64,000 nucleotides of DNA, taken from contig OY969922.1 of the NCBI GenBank assembly GCA_963704595.1, positions 1,674,001 to 1,738,000 of the forward strand. The letters are read 5' to 3'. Both the position numbers and the translations under genes were made by a program. This stretch comes from Acuticoccus sp963704595 (lineage in GTDB: Bacteria; Pseudomonadota; Alphaproteobacteria; Rhizobiales; Amorphaceae). The notes below the pieces were generated by a model, which searched no databases, had not been told where the DNA came from, and worked only from the letters and a program-made list of their open reading frames with translations. Shown here in pieces: positions 43,994 through 53,428 of the stretch. Each line of letters opens with the position of its first letter. Positions within the stretch are counted from its first letter, which is position 1.

Positions 43994-45310
43994 ATGAGTT
44001 CGTTCGATATCGGCGTGGCGATGTTCGCCGGCGCCATGGTCCTCATCATGCTCAGGATGCCGGTGGGGGTCGCGATGCTGCTCGCCGGCGGGCTCGGCTA
44101 TGCCGCGCTCGTGGGCTGGTGGCCGATGCTGAACACGCTGAAGTCGCTGACCTTCAGCCGGTTTTCGAGCTACACGCTCTCCGTCATCCCGTTCTTCCTC
44201 CTGATGGGCGAGCTTGCCACCAAGGGGGGCATGTCGGCGGCACTCTTCAACGCGGCGCGCGCCTTCGTCGGGCACAAGCGGGGCGGGCTGGGGGTTGCGA
44301 CCATCCTCGGCTGCGCGGCGTTCGGCGCGATCTGCGGCTCGTCCATCGCCACCGCCGCAACCATGACGAAGGTCGCCGAGCCCGAAATGCGCGCCAACGG
44401 CTATTCGGGCGCGCTGATGACAGGGACGCTCGCGGCAGGGGGAACGCTCGGCATCCTGATCCCGCCGTCGGTGATCCTCGTCATCTACGCGATCTACACC
44501 GAGCAATCGATCGGGGCGCTGTTCTTCGCCGCCGCCATTCCGGGCCTCCTCGCCGCCTTCGGCTACATCGTCGTCATCTGGGTCTACAGCCTGGTCGCGC
44601 CCGGCGCGGCGCCGCGTGCACCGCGCGTCGGCTGGGCGGAGCGGATGCGGCGCGCCCGCTCGGTATGGCCGTCGGTTGGCGTCTTCCTGCTGGTGGTATG
44701 CGGCATCAACTTCGGCTGGTTCTCGCCCACCGAAGGTGCGGCGGTCGGCGCGGCGGCAGTCGGCGTGATCGCCGTGGCCTCCGGCGGCCTCTCGTTCCGC
44801 GACTTCCTCGATGCCCTGCGCTCCACGGCCGAGATCACCGCGATGGTGTTTCTCATCCTCCTCGGCGCCGAGCTCTTCTCCGCGGCGCTCGCGCTTTCGC
44901 AGATGCCGCAGGAGCTGTCGCGCCAGGTCGCGGGGCTGCCCCTGTCGCCGACCGCGGTGGTGACGATCATCGTCCTCATCTACCTCGTCCTCGGCTGCGC
45001 GATGGAATCGCTCGCGATGGTCCTCCTGACGCTCCCCGTCTTCGTGCCGGTGATGCTGCAGCTCGACCTCGGAATGGACCCGACGCAGACGCTGGTCTGG
45101 TTCGGCATCCTGGTGCTGGTGGCGGTGGAGGTGGGGATGATCTCGCCGCCGTTCGGGCTCAACCTCTTCGTCATCAACGGGCTCGCGCCGCAGGTGCCGC
45201 TCGGGCAGACGTACAGGGGCGTCGCCGGTTTCTGCCTGTCGGACGCCGTGCGGCTTGCCCTTCTCATCGCCTTCCCCGGCATCAGCCTCTGGCTCCCAGG
45301 ACTTTGGTAG
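43994..45310 (+). CDS. TRAP transporter large permease (second system)
   Basis: DctM-type subunit, 438 residues with about twelve helices. Landmarks are LRMPVGVAMLLAGGLGYAAL, SGALMTGTLAAGGTLGILIP with PPSVILVIYAIYTEQSIG, and near the end EVGMISPPFGLNLFVINGLA. Start ATG at 43994. Its stop is 2 bp before the flavin oxidoreductase start, so the enzyme is co-expressed with this importer. Confidence 0.93.
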   Translation: MSSFDIGVAMFAGAMVLIMLRMPVGVAMLLAGGLGYAALVGWWPMLNTLKSLTFSRFSSYTLSVIPFFLLMGELATKGGMSAALFNAARAFVGHKRGGLGVATILGCAAFGAICGSSIATAATMTKVAEPEMRANGYSGALMTGTLAAGGTLGILIPPSVILVIYAIYTEQSIGALFFAAAIPGLLAAFGYIVVIWVYSLVAPGAAPRAPRVGWAERMRRARSVWPSVGVFLLVVCGINFGWFSPTEGAAVGAAAVGVIAVASGGLSFRDFLDALRSTAEITAMVFLILLGAELFSAALALSQMPQELSRQVAGLPLSPTAVVTIIVLIYLVLGCAMESLAMVLLTLPVFVPVMLQLDLGMDPTQTLVWFGILVLVAVEVGMISPPFGLNLFVINGLAPQVPLGQTYRGVAGFCLSDAVRLALLIAFPGISLWLPGLW

Positions 45311-45312
45311 AC

Positions 45313-46746
45313 ATGGACCACCTCGCCCGGCTCGAAGCCGAAGTACGCCGAGACCTCGAGCGGATCGCCCATCCCCGCGACCCGTGGCTCGCACCCATGA
45401 CCGCGCCGGACGGTTCGAAGGCGCTCGACGTTCTCATCGTCGGCGCGGGGCAGGGCGGCATCGCCGCGGCGTTCGGGTTGATGCGCGCGAAGGTGGACAA
45501 CGTCCTCGTCATCGACAAGGAGCCGAAAGGCCGCGAGGGGCCCTGGCGCACCTACGCGCGGATGCCGACCCTGCGCAGCCCCAAGAACTATACCGGCCCC
45601 GATCTCGACGTTCCGAGCCTGACCTACGAGGCGTGGCATACGGCAAGGTTCGGCGCTGCGTCGTGGGAAGCGCTCGACCTCATCGGCAAGCTCGAATGGG
45701 CCGATTATCTCGACTGGGTGCGCAAGGTGACGGGCGCGAACGTCGAGAACGAAGTGGAGCTTCTCGCGATCGACGGGGCGGGGCCGCTCCTGCGGGCCAC
45801 GGTGCGCGACAGGGATGGCGGGCGAAGCATCCATGCGCGCCGGATCATCCTCGCGACAGGGCAGGAGAGCGCCGGCGCATGGTCGCTGCCTCCGGAGGTC
45901 GCGGCGCTGCCAGCGCACCTGCGGGCCCATACCTGCGAGGACATCGACTTCGCCGCGCTTGCAGGAAAGACGGTGTTCGTGCTGGGCGCAGGCGCGTCCG
46001 CCTTCGACAATGCAGCGACTGCGCTCGAGGCCGGCGCGACGGTGCACCTCTTCACCCGCCGCGACGACATCCAGGTGATCCAGCCCTACCGCGCGATCAC
46101 CTACGCAGGCTTCATCCGCCACCTCGCCGACCTCGACGATGGGTGGCGCTGGCGGATCATGCGCCACGTCCTCTCGCTCCGCGAAGGTTTCCCGCAGCAC
46201 ACCTACGACCGCTGCGCCCGGCACGATGCCTTCACCCTCAACGTCGGCGCGCCGTGGCTGAACGTGACAGCCGACGGCGAGCGGGTGACGGTCGAGACCC
46301 CGCGCGGCCCGATGATGGCGGACTTCGTCATCGGCGGAACGGGAGTCGAGATGGACTTTGCCGGCCGGCCGGAGCTCGCGCCGTTCGCCCACAACATCGC
46401 GAGCTGGGCTGACCGGTACACGCCGCCGCCGGAAGAGGCCGACCCGCGCCTCGCCGCCTTCCCCTACCTCGGCGGCGACTATGCCTTCGTCGAGAAGGTC
46501 CCCGGCGAGACGCCATGGATCTCTCGCATCCACCTCTTCGGGATCGCCTCGACCATGAGCTTCGGCCCCTCCGGCTCATCCATCAATGCGATGACCACGG
46601 CCGTGCCGCATCTCGTCCGGGGCGTGACGCGCAGTCTCTTCCGCGAGGATGCCCCGGACCGTTACGCAGACCTCCTCGCCTACGACGTGCCGCAGGCCGT
46701 CGTCCCGGACGCCCACCTTGTGAGGCACCGCCCGCGCAACGGGTAG
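45313..46746 (+). CDS. flavin-containing NAD(P)-binding oxidoreductase (FMO-like)
   Basis: Two-dinucleotide-binding-domain flavoprotein, 477 residues. The FAD motif is VGAGQGGIAAAF at ~44-49 and the NAD(P) motif LGAGASAFDNAATALEAGA at ~225-230. Between them lie VIDKEPKGREGPWRTYARMP and LATGQESAGAWSLP, as in flavin monooxygenases and Baeyer-Villiger relatives. A canonical FMO fingerprint FxGxxxHxxx(Y/F) is not evident, so it could be another kind of oxidase. It directly follows the second TRAP permease, which suggests it oxidises the imported compound or a derivative. Substrate unknown. Confidence 0.85.
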   Translation: MDHLARLEAEVRRDLERIAHPRDPWLAPMTAPDGSKALDVLIVGAGQGGIAAAFGLMRAKVDNVLVIDKEPKGREGPWRTYARMPTLRSPKNYTGPDLDVPSLTYEAWHTARFGAASWEALDLIGKLEWADYLDWVRKVTGANVENEVELLAIDGAGPLLRATVRDRDGGRSIHARRIILATGQESAGAWSLPPEVAALPAHLRAHTCEDIDFAALAGKTVFVLGAGASAFDNAATALEAGATVHLFTRRDDIQVIQPYRAITYAGFIRHLADLDDGWRWRIMRHVLSLREGFPQHTYDRCARHDAFTLNVGAPWLNVTADGERVTVETPRGPMMADFVIGGTGVEMDFAGRPELAPFAHNIASWADRYTPPPEEADPRLAAFPYLGGDYAFVEKVPGETPWISRIHLFGIASTMSFGPSGSSINAMTTAVPHLVRGVTRSLFREDAPDRYADLLAYDVPQAVVPDAHLVRHRPRNG

Positions 46747-46757
46747 GGGCCCGGCGA

Positions 46758-48092
46758 TCAGCCGAAGATGTCGCCTGCGCCGGGGGCTTCGAGCTCGAAG
46801 CTCGCGCGGTCGTGCGGACTGTTCGCCCGGCTCCTTTCTTCGACCCCGGTGTAGAACATCTCCTCCACGAGGTCGGTGACGTACAGGCCGTCGATGCGCA
46901 GCCTGTCGCCGTCCCCGAGGTTGAGCAGCACGAAGCCGTCGCGTTGACGCGCCGCGGCCATGATGTCGTCGAAGTCGTCCACGTCCCGGTGGTTGCTGAA
47001 GTCGATCCGGTCGCCTTCGGCAAGATCGAAGTCGAAGATCCGGTCGACGCCCGAGCCGGGCTGGCCGTCTTCCGCCGTCAAAACGAAGATGTCGGCGCCG
47101 CCGTCGCCGTTCAGCCTGTCGTTGCCGCCGTCGCCGGAGATCCGCTCGTTGCCGGACCCGCCGCGGATCCGGTCGGCGCCGAAATCGCCCGAGAGGTGGT
47201 CGTCGCCCGAATGGCCGTCGATGGTGTCGTTGCCGAAGCCGCCCTCTACCGTGTCCGAGCCGGACCCTGCGGCGACCCTGTCGGCGTCATGGCCGGCGAA
47301 GACGAGGTCGTGGCCGGAGCCGGCGTCGAGCGTGTCCCTGCCGAACTCGCCGTAGACCATGTCGTCGCCCGACCCGCCTTCGATCAGGTCGTTCCCGGAC
47401 CCGCCCTTGACCATATCGTTGCCACCGAACGACTTCAGGACGTTGTTGTTGCCGTCGCCGACCATCGAGTCGAGAAAACTGGTGCCCTCGATGTTCTCGA
47501 TGCCCGAGAAGACGTCGACCACGGTACCGTCGTACGACTTCGCCGTACCGTCGGCGATCTTCAGCAACACGCCGTGGTGGAGATCGGCCCAGCTCGCGGT
47601 GTCGTTACCCGCTTCGCCCTTGAGGGTGTCATGGCCGGCGCCCCCTTGCAGGAAATCGTCGCCGGTATCGCCGCGCAGCACGTCGTCGCCGCTGCCGCCG
47701 TAGAGGTCGTCATCGTCGGTGCCTGCCGAGAGGTAGTCGTTGCCGCCTTCGCCGATGAGGGTGTCGTTGCCGCCGCGGCCGAAGAGGTTGTTGTCCACGC
47801 CGTTGCCGCGCAGCCAGTCACCGAAGTTGGCGCCTTCCAGAGCCTCGATCGAGAAGAACTGTGCCGTGCCGAATTTGCTGTCGATGGTCGCCCAGCCGGT
47901 CATGAGATCGGCGGTCACGCTATCCTGCGCATAGCTGAACGAGGCGCGGTCGAAGCCGTCGCCGCCCGAGAGTGTGTCGTTGCCACGGAATGAATGGAGG
48001 ATGTCGTCGCCGTCGAGGCCGAAGATCCAGTCGTCTCCGTAGGTGCCGCGAATATTGTCGGCTTCATTGGTGCCGGGAATGGTGGTTGCCAC
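46758..48092 (-). CDS. RTX-repeat calcium-binding protein, probably secreted
   Basis: 444 residues, with no signal peptide and strongly acidic, low in Cys. Many GGxGxDxxx nonapeptides run from ~residue 10 to 345, for example FGLDGDDILHSFRGNDTLSG, LYGGSGDDVLRGDTGDDFLQ, VKGGSGNDLIEGGSGDDMVY and IRGGSGNERISGDGGNDRLN; these form a calcium-binding beta-roll. The C-terminus has the serralysin-type strand GADIFVLTAEDG and VDRIFDFDLAEGDRIDF. Such proteins leave by type I secretion, reading a C-terminal signal. GTG at 48092 follows AAGGAGA by 7 nt. No secretion genes lie nearby. No catalytic domain is seen, so a surface or adhesive role is possible. Confidence 0.88.
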   Translation of the reverse strand: MATTIPGTNEADNIRGTYGDDWIFGLDGDDILHSFRGNDTLSGGDGFDRASFSYAQDSVTADLMTGWATIDSKFGTAQFFSIEALEGANFGDWLRGNGVDNNLFGRGGNDTLIGEGGNDYLSAGTDDDDLYGGSGDDVLRGDTGDDFLQGGAGHDTLKGEAGNDTASWADLHHGVLLKIADGTAKSYDGTVVDVFSGIENIEGTSFLDSMVGDGNNNVLKSFGGNDMVKGGSGNDLIEGGSGDDMVYGEFGRDTLDAGSGHDLVFAGHDADRVAAGSGSDTVEGGFGNDTIDGHSGDDHLSGDFGADRIRGGSGNERISGDGGNDRLNGDGGADIFVLTAEDGQPGSGVDRIFDFDLAEGDRIDFSNHRDVDDFDDIMAAARQRDGFVLLNLGDGDRLRIDGLYVTDLVEEMFYTGVEERSRANSPHDRASFELEAPGAGDIFG

Positions 48093-48574
48093 AATGTGTC
48101 TCCTTGAAAAATCGGTGCCGGCGCGGCGGCTCTTCCGTCGCTCCGGCTGCGCCCTGTCGATGTGCCGACGCCCCGAGAGATGGCGGTTTCGGGCGGGGAG
48201 GGTCAGACGACTTGAGGTAAACCGCGGCGGGATCGGGAAATCGTGAGCGCTGCCGAACGGTCTGGTGCATCCGCGGGCGGCGGTGCGCGCTCGAAGCGGC
48301 CTGAACTTGACCTGCGGTACAGTTTGCGAGGGGGTGAAGGCCGCTTGACGGCGATGGCGCCATGTCCCCCCGCCGATTGCGCGCGGCAGGCACGCGCAAG
48401 GCGCATGTATCCAAGCCGGCGGTGGTGGTCTAAACCGGCCCCCGTCAGGGTGCGGGGCGGAAAAGCGTCAACCATTCGGCGTTAGGGTCGCCGCCGCTTG
48501 CCCGAGACAGGTCGAAAAGGCCGCATCGGGACCTGCCTTGCGGGGGCGTGGCGGCCGCACCGGACCGGAGTGTT
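48093..48574. other. intergenic region between the RTX and DMT genes
   Basis: 482 bp between two divergent genes. It must carry both promoters. The left ~170 bp could be the untranslated leader of the RTX gene. I see no coding frame with support, no long repeat and no structured RNA that I recognise. Confidence 0.45.
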
Positions 48575-49567
48575 ATGAAGGACAGTTTCGCGGCGCTTCT
48601 CGGCCTTGCCGCCTACGCCATCTTCTCGACCCACGACGTGATCGTGAAGGGCCTCGGCGCGACGTATTCGCCGATCCAGATCGTGTTCTTCAGCGCGCTC
48701 CTCGGCTTCCCGGTCATCACGTTCTACCTGATCGGCGACCCGACGCCGCGGCGCCTGCGCCCGGTTCACCCCTGGTGGGTTGCGCTGCGCAGCGTCAGCG
48801 GGACGATTTCGGCGATCTGCGCCTTCTATGCCTTCGCGGTTCTGCCGCTGTCGGAGGCCTATTCCTTCATCTTCGCGACGCCGCTCCTCATCACCCTTCT
48901 CGCGGTGCCTCTGCTTGGCGAGAAGATCCGCTTGAGGCGCGGGCTTGCGATCCTCGTCGGCCTCGCCGGCGTCCTCATCGTCCTGCGGCCCGGCGTCAGC
49001 GCGATCAGCGCGGGCCATATCGCAGCGCTCGGCGCAGCGTTCGCCGCCGCGCTCAACGCCGTCATCGTCCGCCGCATCAGCAACGACGAGCACGTGGTGG
49101 TGATGGTCCTCTATCCGATGATCACCAACCTCCTCATCACCGCCGTCGCGCTCCCCTTCGTCTACGTCGACGTCAAGCTCCACGACCTCGCGCTGTTCGG
49201 CCTCACCTCGTTCCTGGTTCTGTGCGGGATGACCCTGGTGGTCTCGGCCTACTCGCGCGGGTCGGCGATCGTGGTGGCGCCGATGCAGTACTCGCAGATG
49301 ATCTGGGGCATCCTCTACGGCGCGCTCCTCTTCGGCGAGTGGCCCGCGTGGCAGACCTATCTCGGCGTCGCGGTCATCGTCGCGTCCGGCATCTACATCC
49401 TGAAGCGCGAGGCGACCCACGACGTCTCGCGCAACACACCGGTGCTGTCGACGAAGACGCGGATGGGCCACGCCTTCGCGCTGCGCGTAAGCTCGCTGCT
49501 GCGGCTGCGGCAGGACAGGAAGTCCACGCCGAACAAGCCCGGCGCTGACGGCGACACGCCGGGCTAG
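48575..49567 (+). CDS. DMT superfamily transporter (EamA type)
   Basis: Ten-helix membrane protein with two EamA repeats, 330 residues. Each repeat has the pattern of helix, LP(L)SEAYSF-like loop and GLAILVGLAGVLIVLRPG or TYLGVAVIVASGIYILKRE. Members export or import metabolites such as amino acids or nucleotide sugars; direction and substrate are unknown here. The ATG at 48575 lies 5 nt after GGAG. A ~45-residue basic tail (~285-330) extends past the last helix. Confidence 0.9.
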   Translation: MKDSFAALLGLAAYAIFSTHDVIVKGLGATYSPIQIVFFSALLGFPVITFYLIGDPTPRRLRPVHPWWVALRSVSGTISAICAFYAFAVLPLSEAYSFIFATPLLITLLAVPLLGEKIRLRRGLAILVGLAGVLIVLRPGVSAISAGHIAALGAAFAAALNAVIVRRISNDEHVVVMVLYPMITNLLITAVALPFVYVDVKLHDLALFGLTSFLVLCGMTLVVSAYSRGSAIVVAPMQYSQMIWGILYGALLFGEWPAWQTYLGVAVIVASGIYILKREATHDVSRNTPVLSTKTRMGHAFALRVSSLLRLRQDRKSTPNKPGADGDTPG

Positions 49568-49586
49568 CCGGCGGCGCCGAAGGCGC

Positions 49587-50267
49587 TCAGCGCCCCGTGC
49601 GGGCGGCGGTCCAGATCGTGTGGCGGGCGCCGCGCCTGGTGCGGCCCGCGCGGATGGTGGCGGTGCGAACGTCGAACCCCGCGTGCGACAGGCGCGCCCC
49701 GAACGCTGCGTCCGGCGCGGCCGACCAGATGGCGAGGACGCCGCCGGGAGTGAGCGCGCGCCGCGCCACCGCCAGCCCCGCCGCGCCATAGAGGACATCG
49801 TTGCCCGGCCTGGTGAGGCCGTTCGGCCCGTTGTCGACGTCGAGCAGGATCGCATCGTAGGGGGTCTTTGCGCCGGCGATCGCTTCGGCGACGTCCACGG
49901 TCAGGATCTGGGTGCCGGGGTCGGCGAGGCAGGTGCCGAAGACGGGGGCCATCTCGGCGCCCGCCCAGGCGGCGAGCTCGGGCACGATCTCGGCGACGAC
50001 GAGCCGGGCACCCGCCGGCGCGACCGCCTGCGCCGCACGCAGCGTGAAGCCCATGCCGAGGCCGCCGATCAGGATCCGGGGGGCAGGGCGGTCCCCGAGG
50101 CGCTCCAGCGCGAGGGTGGCGAGCGCTTCCTCCGAGCCGCCGAGCCGGCTGTTCATCAGCTCGTTGCCGTCTTCCAGCCGGATCGAGAACTCGTCACCGC
50201 GGCGGAAGAGGCGCAGCGTGCCGCCTCCCGGCGCGTTCGCGGTTCCCAGAACGATCCACGGCAGCAT
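49587..50267 (-). CDS. spermidine synthase-like/SAM-dependent protein
   Basis: Rossmann-fold protein of 226 residues related to the spermidine synthase family. The nucleotide-binding loop is RILIGGLGMGFTLRAAQ, the acidic strand end VVAEIVPELAAWAG, and the active-site strand DAILLDVDNGPNGLT. The N-terminal beta domain is short and the typical N-terminal aminopropyl-acceptor residues are not obvious. The protein may therefore be a methyltransferase-like relative rather than a polyamine synthase. It converges with the DMT gene and stands alone. Confidence 0.8.
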   Translation of the reverse strand: MLPWIVLGTANAPGGGTLRLFRRGDEFSIRLEDGNELMNSRLGGSEEALATLALERLGDRPAPRILIGGLGMGFTLRAAQAVAPAGARLVVAEIVPELAAWAGAEMAPVFGTCLADPGTQILTVDVAEAIAGAKTPYDAILLDVDNGPNGLTRPGNDVLYGAAGLAVARRALTPGGVLAIWSAAPDAAFGARLSHAGFDVRTATIRAGRTRRGARHTIWTAARTGR

Positions 50268-50333
50268 CTGTCACCCCCAACCCGGTCGGAGCTCGTGGCG
50301 TAGCCGATCGGGCGGCGCGGGTGAAGCCGCCCG

Positions 50334-51098
50334 TCAGCGGGCGAGCCAGCCGCCGTCGACGACGAGCGTGTGGCCGTTGACGTAGGCCGCCGCCGGGGAG
50401 GCGAGGTAGACCGCAGCGCCCGCGATCTCGTGCGGCTCGGCGAACCGCCCCGCCGGGATCCGCTCCAGCAACTGGCGGGTGCGGTCCGGATCGTCCCGCA
50501 GCGCCTTCGTGTTGGCGGTGATAGTGTAGCCCGGCGCGATGGCGTTCACCGTGACGCCTTCCTTCGCCCACTCGTTGGCGAGCGATTTCGTGAGCCCGGC
50601 GACGGCGTGCTTTGCCGTCGCGTATCCCGGCACGCGCAGCCCACCCTGGAAGGAGAGGACGGACGCGACGTTGACGATCCGCCCCGAACCGCGGGCGCAC
50701 ATCGCCCGTCCGGCGGCCTGCGACAGATACCAGACCGCGTCGAGGTTGGTCGCCATCACGGCGCGCCAGTCCGCCTCCGCGTGGTCCACCGCATCGCCGC
50801 GGCGGATGATTCCCGCGTTGTTGACGAGGATGTCGACCGGCCCGAACGCCTCCGCCACCTCGTCCATCAGCCGCGCGGCGGCTCCGGCATCTAGCGCGCC
50901 CATGTCGGCCTTGAAGGCGCCGGCTCGCCGCCCGCCGGCCTCGATCGCGCGCACGGTGTCATCGCCCGGCGAGACGTGGACGGTGATGGCGACGTCCGCA
51001 CCTGCGTCCGCCAGCGCAATAGCGATCGCGGCGCCGATCCCGGTCGCGCCGCCGGTCACCAGCGCGCGTTTACCTTCGAGCGAGAAGGGGCCGCTCAC
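50334..51098 (-). CDS. short-chain dehydrogenase/reductase
   Basis: Classical SDR of 254 residues. Cofactor motif TGGATGIGAAIAIAL, structural NNAGI, catalytic Ser in VNVASVLSFQ, and YATAKHAV with Tyr and Lys. The N-terminus FSLEGKRALVTGG and the end GHTLVVDGGWLAR match 3-oxoacyl-ACP reductase/gluconate 5-dehydrogenase-like sugar oxidoreductases. The start is GTG at 51098; the open frame continues to 51644 without coding sense. It lies downstream of the sugar ABC operon but after a strong terminator, so it may be separately expressed. Likely acts on a sugar or polyol. Confidence 0.88.
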   Translation of the reverse strand: MSGPFSLEGKRALVTGGATGIGAAIAIALADAGADVAITVHVSPGDDTVRAIEAGGRRAGAFKADMGALDAGAAARLMDEVAEAFGPVDILVNNAGIIRRGDAVDHAEADWRAVMATNLDAVWYLSQAAGRAMCARGSGRIVNVASVLSFQGGLRVPGYATAKHAVAGLTKSLANEWAKEGVTVNAIAPGYTITANTKALRDDPDRTRQLLERIPAGRFAEPHEIAGAAVYLASPAAAYVNGHTLVVDGGWLAR

Positions 51099-51229
51099 CT
51101 CGCCGTCCCCCGCGGGACGATCAGGCTGGCGCCGGCGACAGGATTGATGATCGGCATGGTCGCTCCCGGCTTCTGGTCTGCCCAGCTTGCGCGGCCGCGT
51201 GGGTTTGGCAACCCGGCCTGGCCAGGGAA

Positions 51230-51259
51230 AAGGCCGCGCGGGGGGACCCGCGCGGCCTT
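51230..51259 (-). terminator. strong rho-independent terminator of the second sugar ABC operon
   Basis: AAGGCCGCGCGGG and its exact complement form a 13-bp stem around a 4-nt loop, 24 bp after the stop of the binding-protein gene. On the minus strand the stem is followed by T bases (CCTTTTCCC). Confidence 0.8.
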
Positions 51260-51283
51260 CGATTGATGCGTCGGATGGAGAGC

Positions 51284-52408
51284 CTACTCCTTGCCGCCCC
51301 AGGCTTCGGGGTAGTTTTCCATCTCCTCGCAGCCGCACATGGCGTAGTGCAGCGGCGGCATCGCGGGGTTCACCATCTCGTCGAGCGTCTCGGCGGTGAT
51401 GGCGGGCTGCGGCAGCACCCACTCGGGGCCGGGGACCGGCTTGCCCTCGATCACGTTGGCTGCCGCGATCACCGCGGTGCGCCACTGGAAGGTCGGGTAG
51501 GTGGGGGCGATGGCGGTGAGGTCCATGTCCTGCCACTTGCGCAGGAAGTCCTGCTGGTCCTCGCCGACGAAGACCGGCACGTCGTAGCCGCCGTCCTCGA
51601 ACGCCTCGATGGCCGCGACCGCCGTGGCACCCGCGTCCATCCACACGGCGTCGATGGTGCCGCGCATGAGATAGTCTTCAACGATCGACTTGGTCTTGGC
51701 GTTGTCACCGTCGGTGAACTCGGCGCCGACGATGTTCATGCCCGCCTCGTCGAGGATGCGCCGGCCCGCCGAGTAGCGGTGCTCCAGCACGTCGACGCCC
51801 GGCAGGATCCGCAGCATCAGGACGTTGGCGCCTTCGTCGACATTGTCGACGATGAACTCGGCGCCCTGGATGCCGAAGCCGTAGCCGCCGACGGGATGGA
51901 CGAATGTCACCGGGCACTCGGTGTTCACGCCGCGGTCGAAGACGATGACCGGGAGCTGCGCGCACGCCTTCTCCACCGCGGGGGTGAGGGCGGCGGTGGT
52001 GTTGGGCGACACGATCATCACGTCGCATTCGCCGCCGGCGAGGAGGTCGTCGATGTCGGCGATCTGCTTGTCGTCCGAGCCTTCGGCGTCGACGTGGATG
52101 AAGTTGCCGATCGAGTCGTGCTCCTTCACCTCCTCGGTCATGTTGGTGTAGCCGACCACGCGCCACGGGTTGTTCACGCCCGCGTTGGAGAAGCAGACGG
52201 TGGCGGGGGCCTCGACGCCGAGGTCGGCAGTCTCGACCATCGAGTCGCCGATATGCTGGAGCCAGGGCTGGCCCTCGGGGCCCATCGGCTCGGCCTGAAG
52301 CTGCTCGCGCTGCTTTGCGAACTCCTCGGGGTCGTCGAAGCTCTGTGCGGATGCCGCGCCGGCGAGGCCGACGGCGAGCACGGTCGCCATGATGGCAGTC
52401 AGTCTCAT
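51284..52408 (-). CDS. sugar ABC transporter substrate-binding protein (second CUT2-like system)
   Basis: Periplasmic type I binding protein, 374 residues. Signal peptide MRLTAIMATVLAVGLAGAASA. The mature protein has TVCFSNAGVNNPWRVVGYTN, the ADIDDLLAGGECDVMIVSPN turn, LPVIVFDRGVNTECPVTFVH, and VFVGEDQQDFLRKWQDMDL. The C-terminus is longer than in RbsB and has cysteines (YAMCGCEEMENYPE). This is unlike typical ribose receptors and could contact the outer membrane or hold a disulphide. The ligand is unknown. Last gene of the isomerase-ATPase-permease-permease-receptor operon. Confidence 0.88.
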   Translation of the reverse strand: MRLTAIMATVLAVGLAGAASAQSFDDPEEFAKQREQLQAEPMGPEGQPWLQHIGDSMVETADLGVEAPATVCFSNAGVNNPWRVVGYTNMTEEVKEHDSIGNFIHVDAEGSDDKQIADIDDLLAGGECDVMIVSPNTTAALTPAVEKACAQLPVIVFDRGVNTECPVTFVHPVGGYGFGIQGAEFIVDNVDEGANVLMLRILPGVDVLEHRYSAGRRILDEAGMNIVGAEFTDGDNAKTKSIVEDYLMRGTIDAVWMDAGATAVAAIEAFEDGGYDVPVFVGEDQQDFLRKWQDMDLTAIAPTYPTFQWRTAVIAAANVIEGKPVPGPEWVLPQPAITAETLDEMVNPAMPPLHYAMCGCEEMENYPEAWGGKE

Positions 52409-52453
52409 TTGATCCCTCCCGTTATTGGGCCGGCGGGGCGGATGCCGCGCCGG

Positions 52454-53428
52454 TCAGGTGCCCGTTCGTTTTCTCCGGTGCATGGCGATCGCGACGGCCG
52501 CGATCAGGATGAGGCCCTGCACCACCTGTCGCACGGGCTGCGGCAGGCCGAGGAAGTTGAGAAGCGTGAATATCGCGGTGAGCGCGAGCGCCCCGCCGAC
52601 CGCGGCCGGCACCGAGCCGCGACCGCCCAGGAGCGCCGCGCCGCCGAGAACGGCCGCGGTGATCGCCTGCAGCTCGTAGCCCTGGCCGACGTCGGTCGAC
52701 ACCCCGGCGAAACCGCCCAGAAGAATGCCCGCGATGGCTCCGGAGAGGCCTGAAATCATGAACGCGATGATCCGGGTGAGGTTGACGCGCACACCCGCAA
52801 GGCGCGCGGCGACCGGGTTGTCGCCGATGGCGTGCAGCATCCGCCCGTAGTGGGTGCGGTGCATGAGGAGCGTGAGGAGGACCGCGACGACGAGGAAGAC
52901 GATGACGGCGATGGGGAGGAACCGGATGCCCGGAAGGTCGCGGATCATCTCGCGGCCGAAGTAGCGGAACGTATCGGGCAGGTAGCCGCGGGGGGCGCCG
53001 CCGGACCACAGCAGCGCGAGGCCGTTGAGGGTGATCATCATCCCGAGCGTCGCGATCAGCGACGGCACCTTGAGGAAGCAGACGATGAGGCCGTTGAGAC
53101 AGCCGACGGCGAGGCCGAGCGCCAGCATCAGCGGGATAACCCACGTGGTGGCGGAGGGGTCGTTGTCGGTCAGCATCGAGGAGCCGACGACGACGAGGGT
53201 GATGAGCGAGCCGACCGAGAGGTCGAACCCGCCCGAGACGATGACGTAGACCTGCCCTGCCGCGAGGATCGCGAGCGGCGCGGCGCGCTTGAGGAAGTTC
53301 ATGTACCCCGTCGGCTCGACGAAGCCGGGGTTGTTGAGGACGATGGCGACGATCAGCGCCGCGAGAAGGAACCAGACCGGGCTGATCTCCGGCAGCCTGC
53401 GGCGGGCGGGGAGGGCGCGCTCGCTCAT
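52454..53428 (-). CDS. sugar ABC transporter permease (second system, subunit 2)
   Basis: RbsC-type permease of 324 residues with about ten helices. Motifs are QVYVIVSGGFDLSVGSLITL, LKVPSLIATLGMMITLNGLA and AITAAVLGGAALLGGRGSV. It overlaps the other permease gene by 4 bp (53425-53428). Two different permease genes in one operon suggest a heterodimeric channel rather than the usual homodimer. Confidence 0.9.
   Translation of the reverse strand: MSERALPARRRLPEISPVWFLLAALIVAIVLNNPGFVEPTGYMNFLKRAAPLAILAAGQVYVIVSGGFDLSVGSLITLVVVGSSMLTDNDPSATTWVIPLMLALGLAVGCLNGLIVCFLKVPSLIATLGMMITLNGLALLWSGGAPRGYLPDTFRYFGREMIRDLPGIRFLPIAVIVFLVVAVLLTLLMHRTHYGRMLHAIGDNPVAARLAGVRVNLTRIIAFMISGLSGAIAGILLGGFAGVSTDVGQGYELQAITAAVLGGAALLGGRGSVPAAVGGALALTAIFTLLNFLGLPQPVRQVVQGLILIAAVAIAMHRRKRTGT

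Noticed and set aside
46515..47993. A 492-codon plus-strand frame across the RTX gene
   Set aside because: It is Val/Ala/Glu-rich antisense of the RTX repeats, which are unmistakable on the minus strand.
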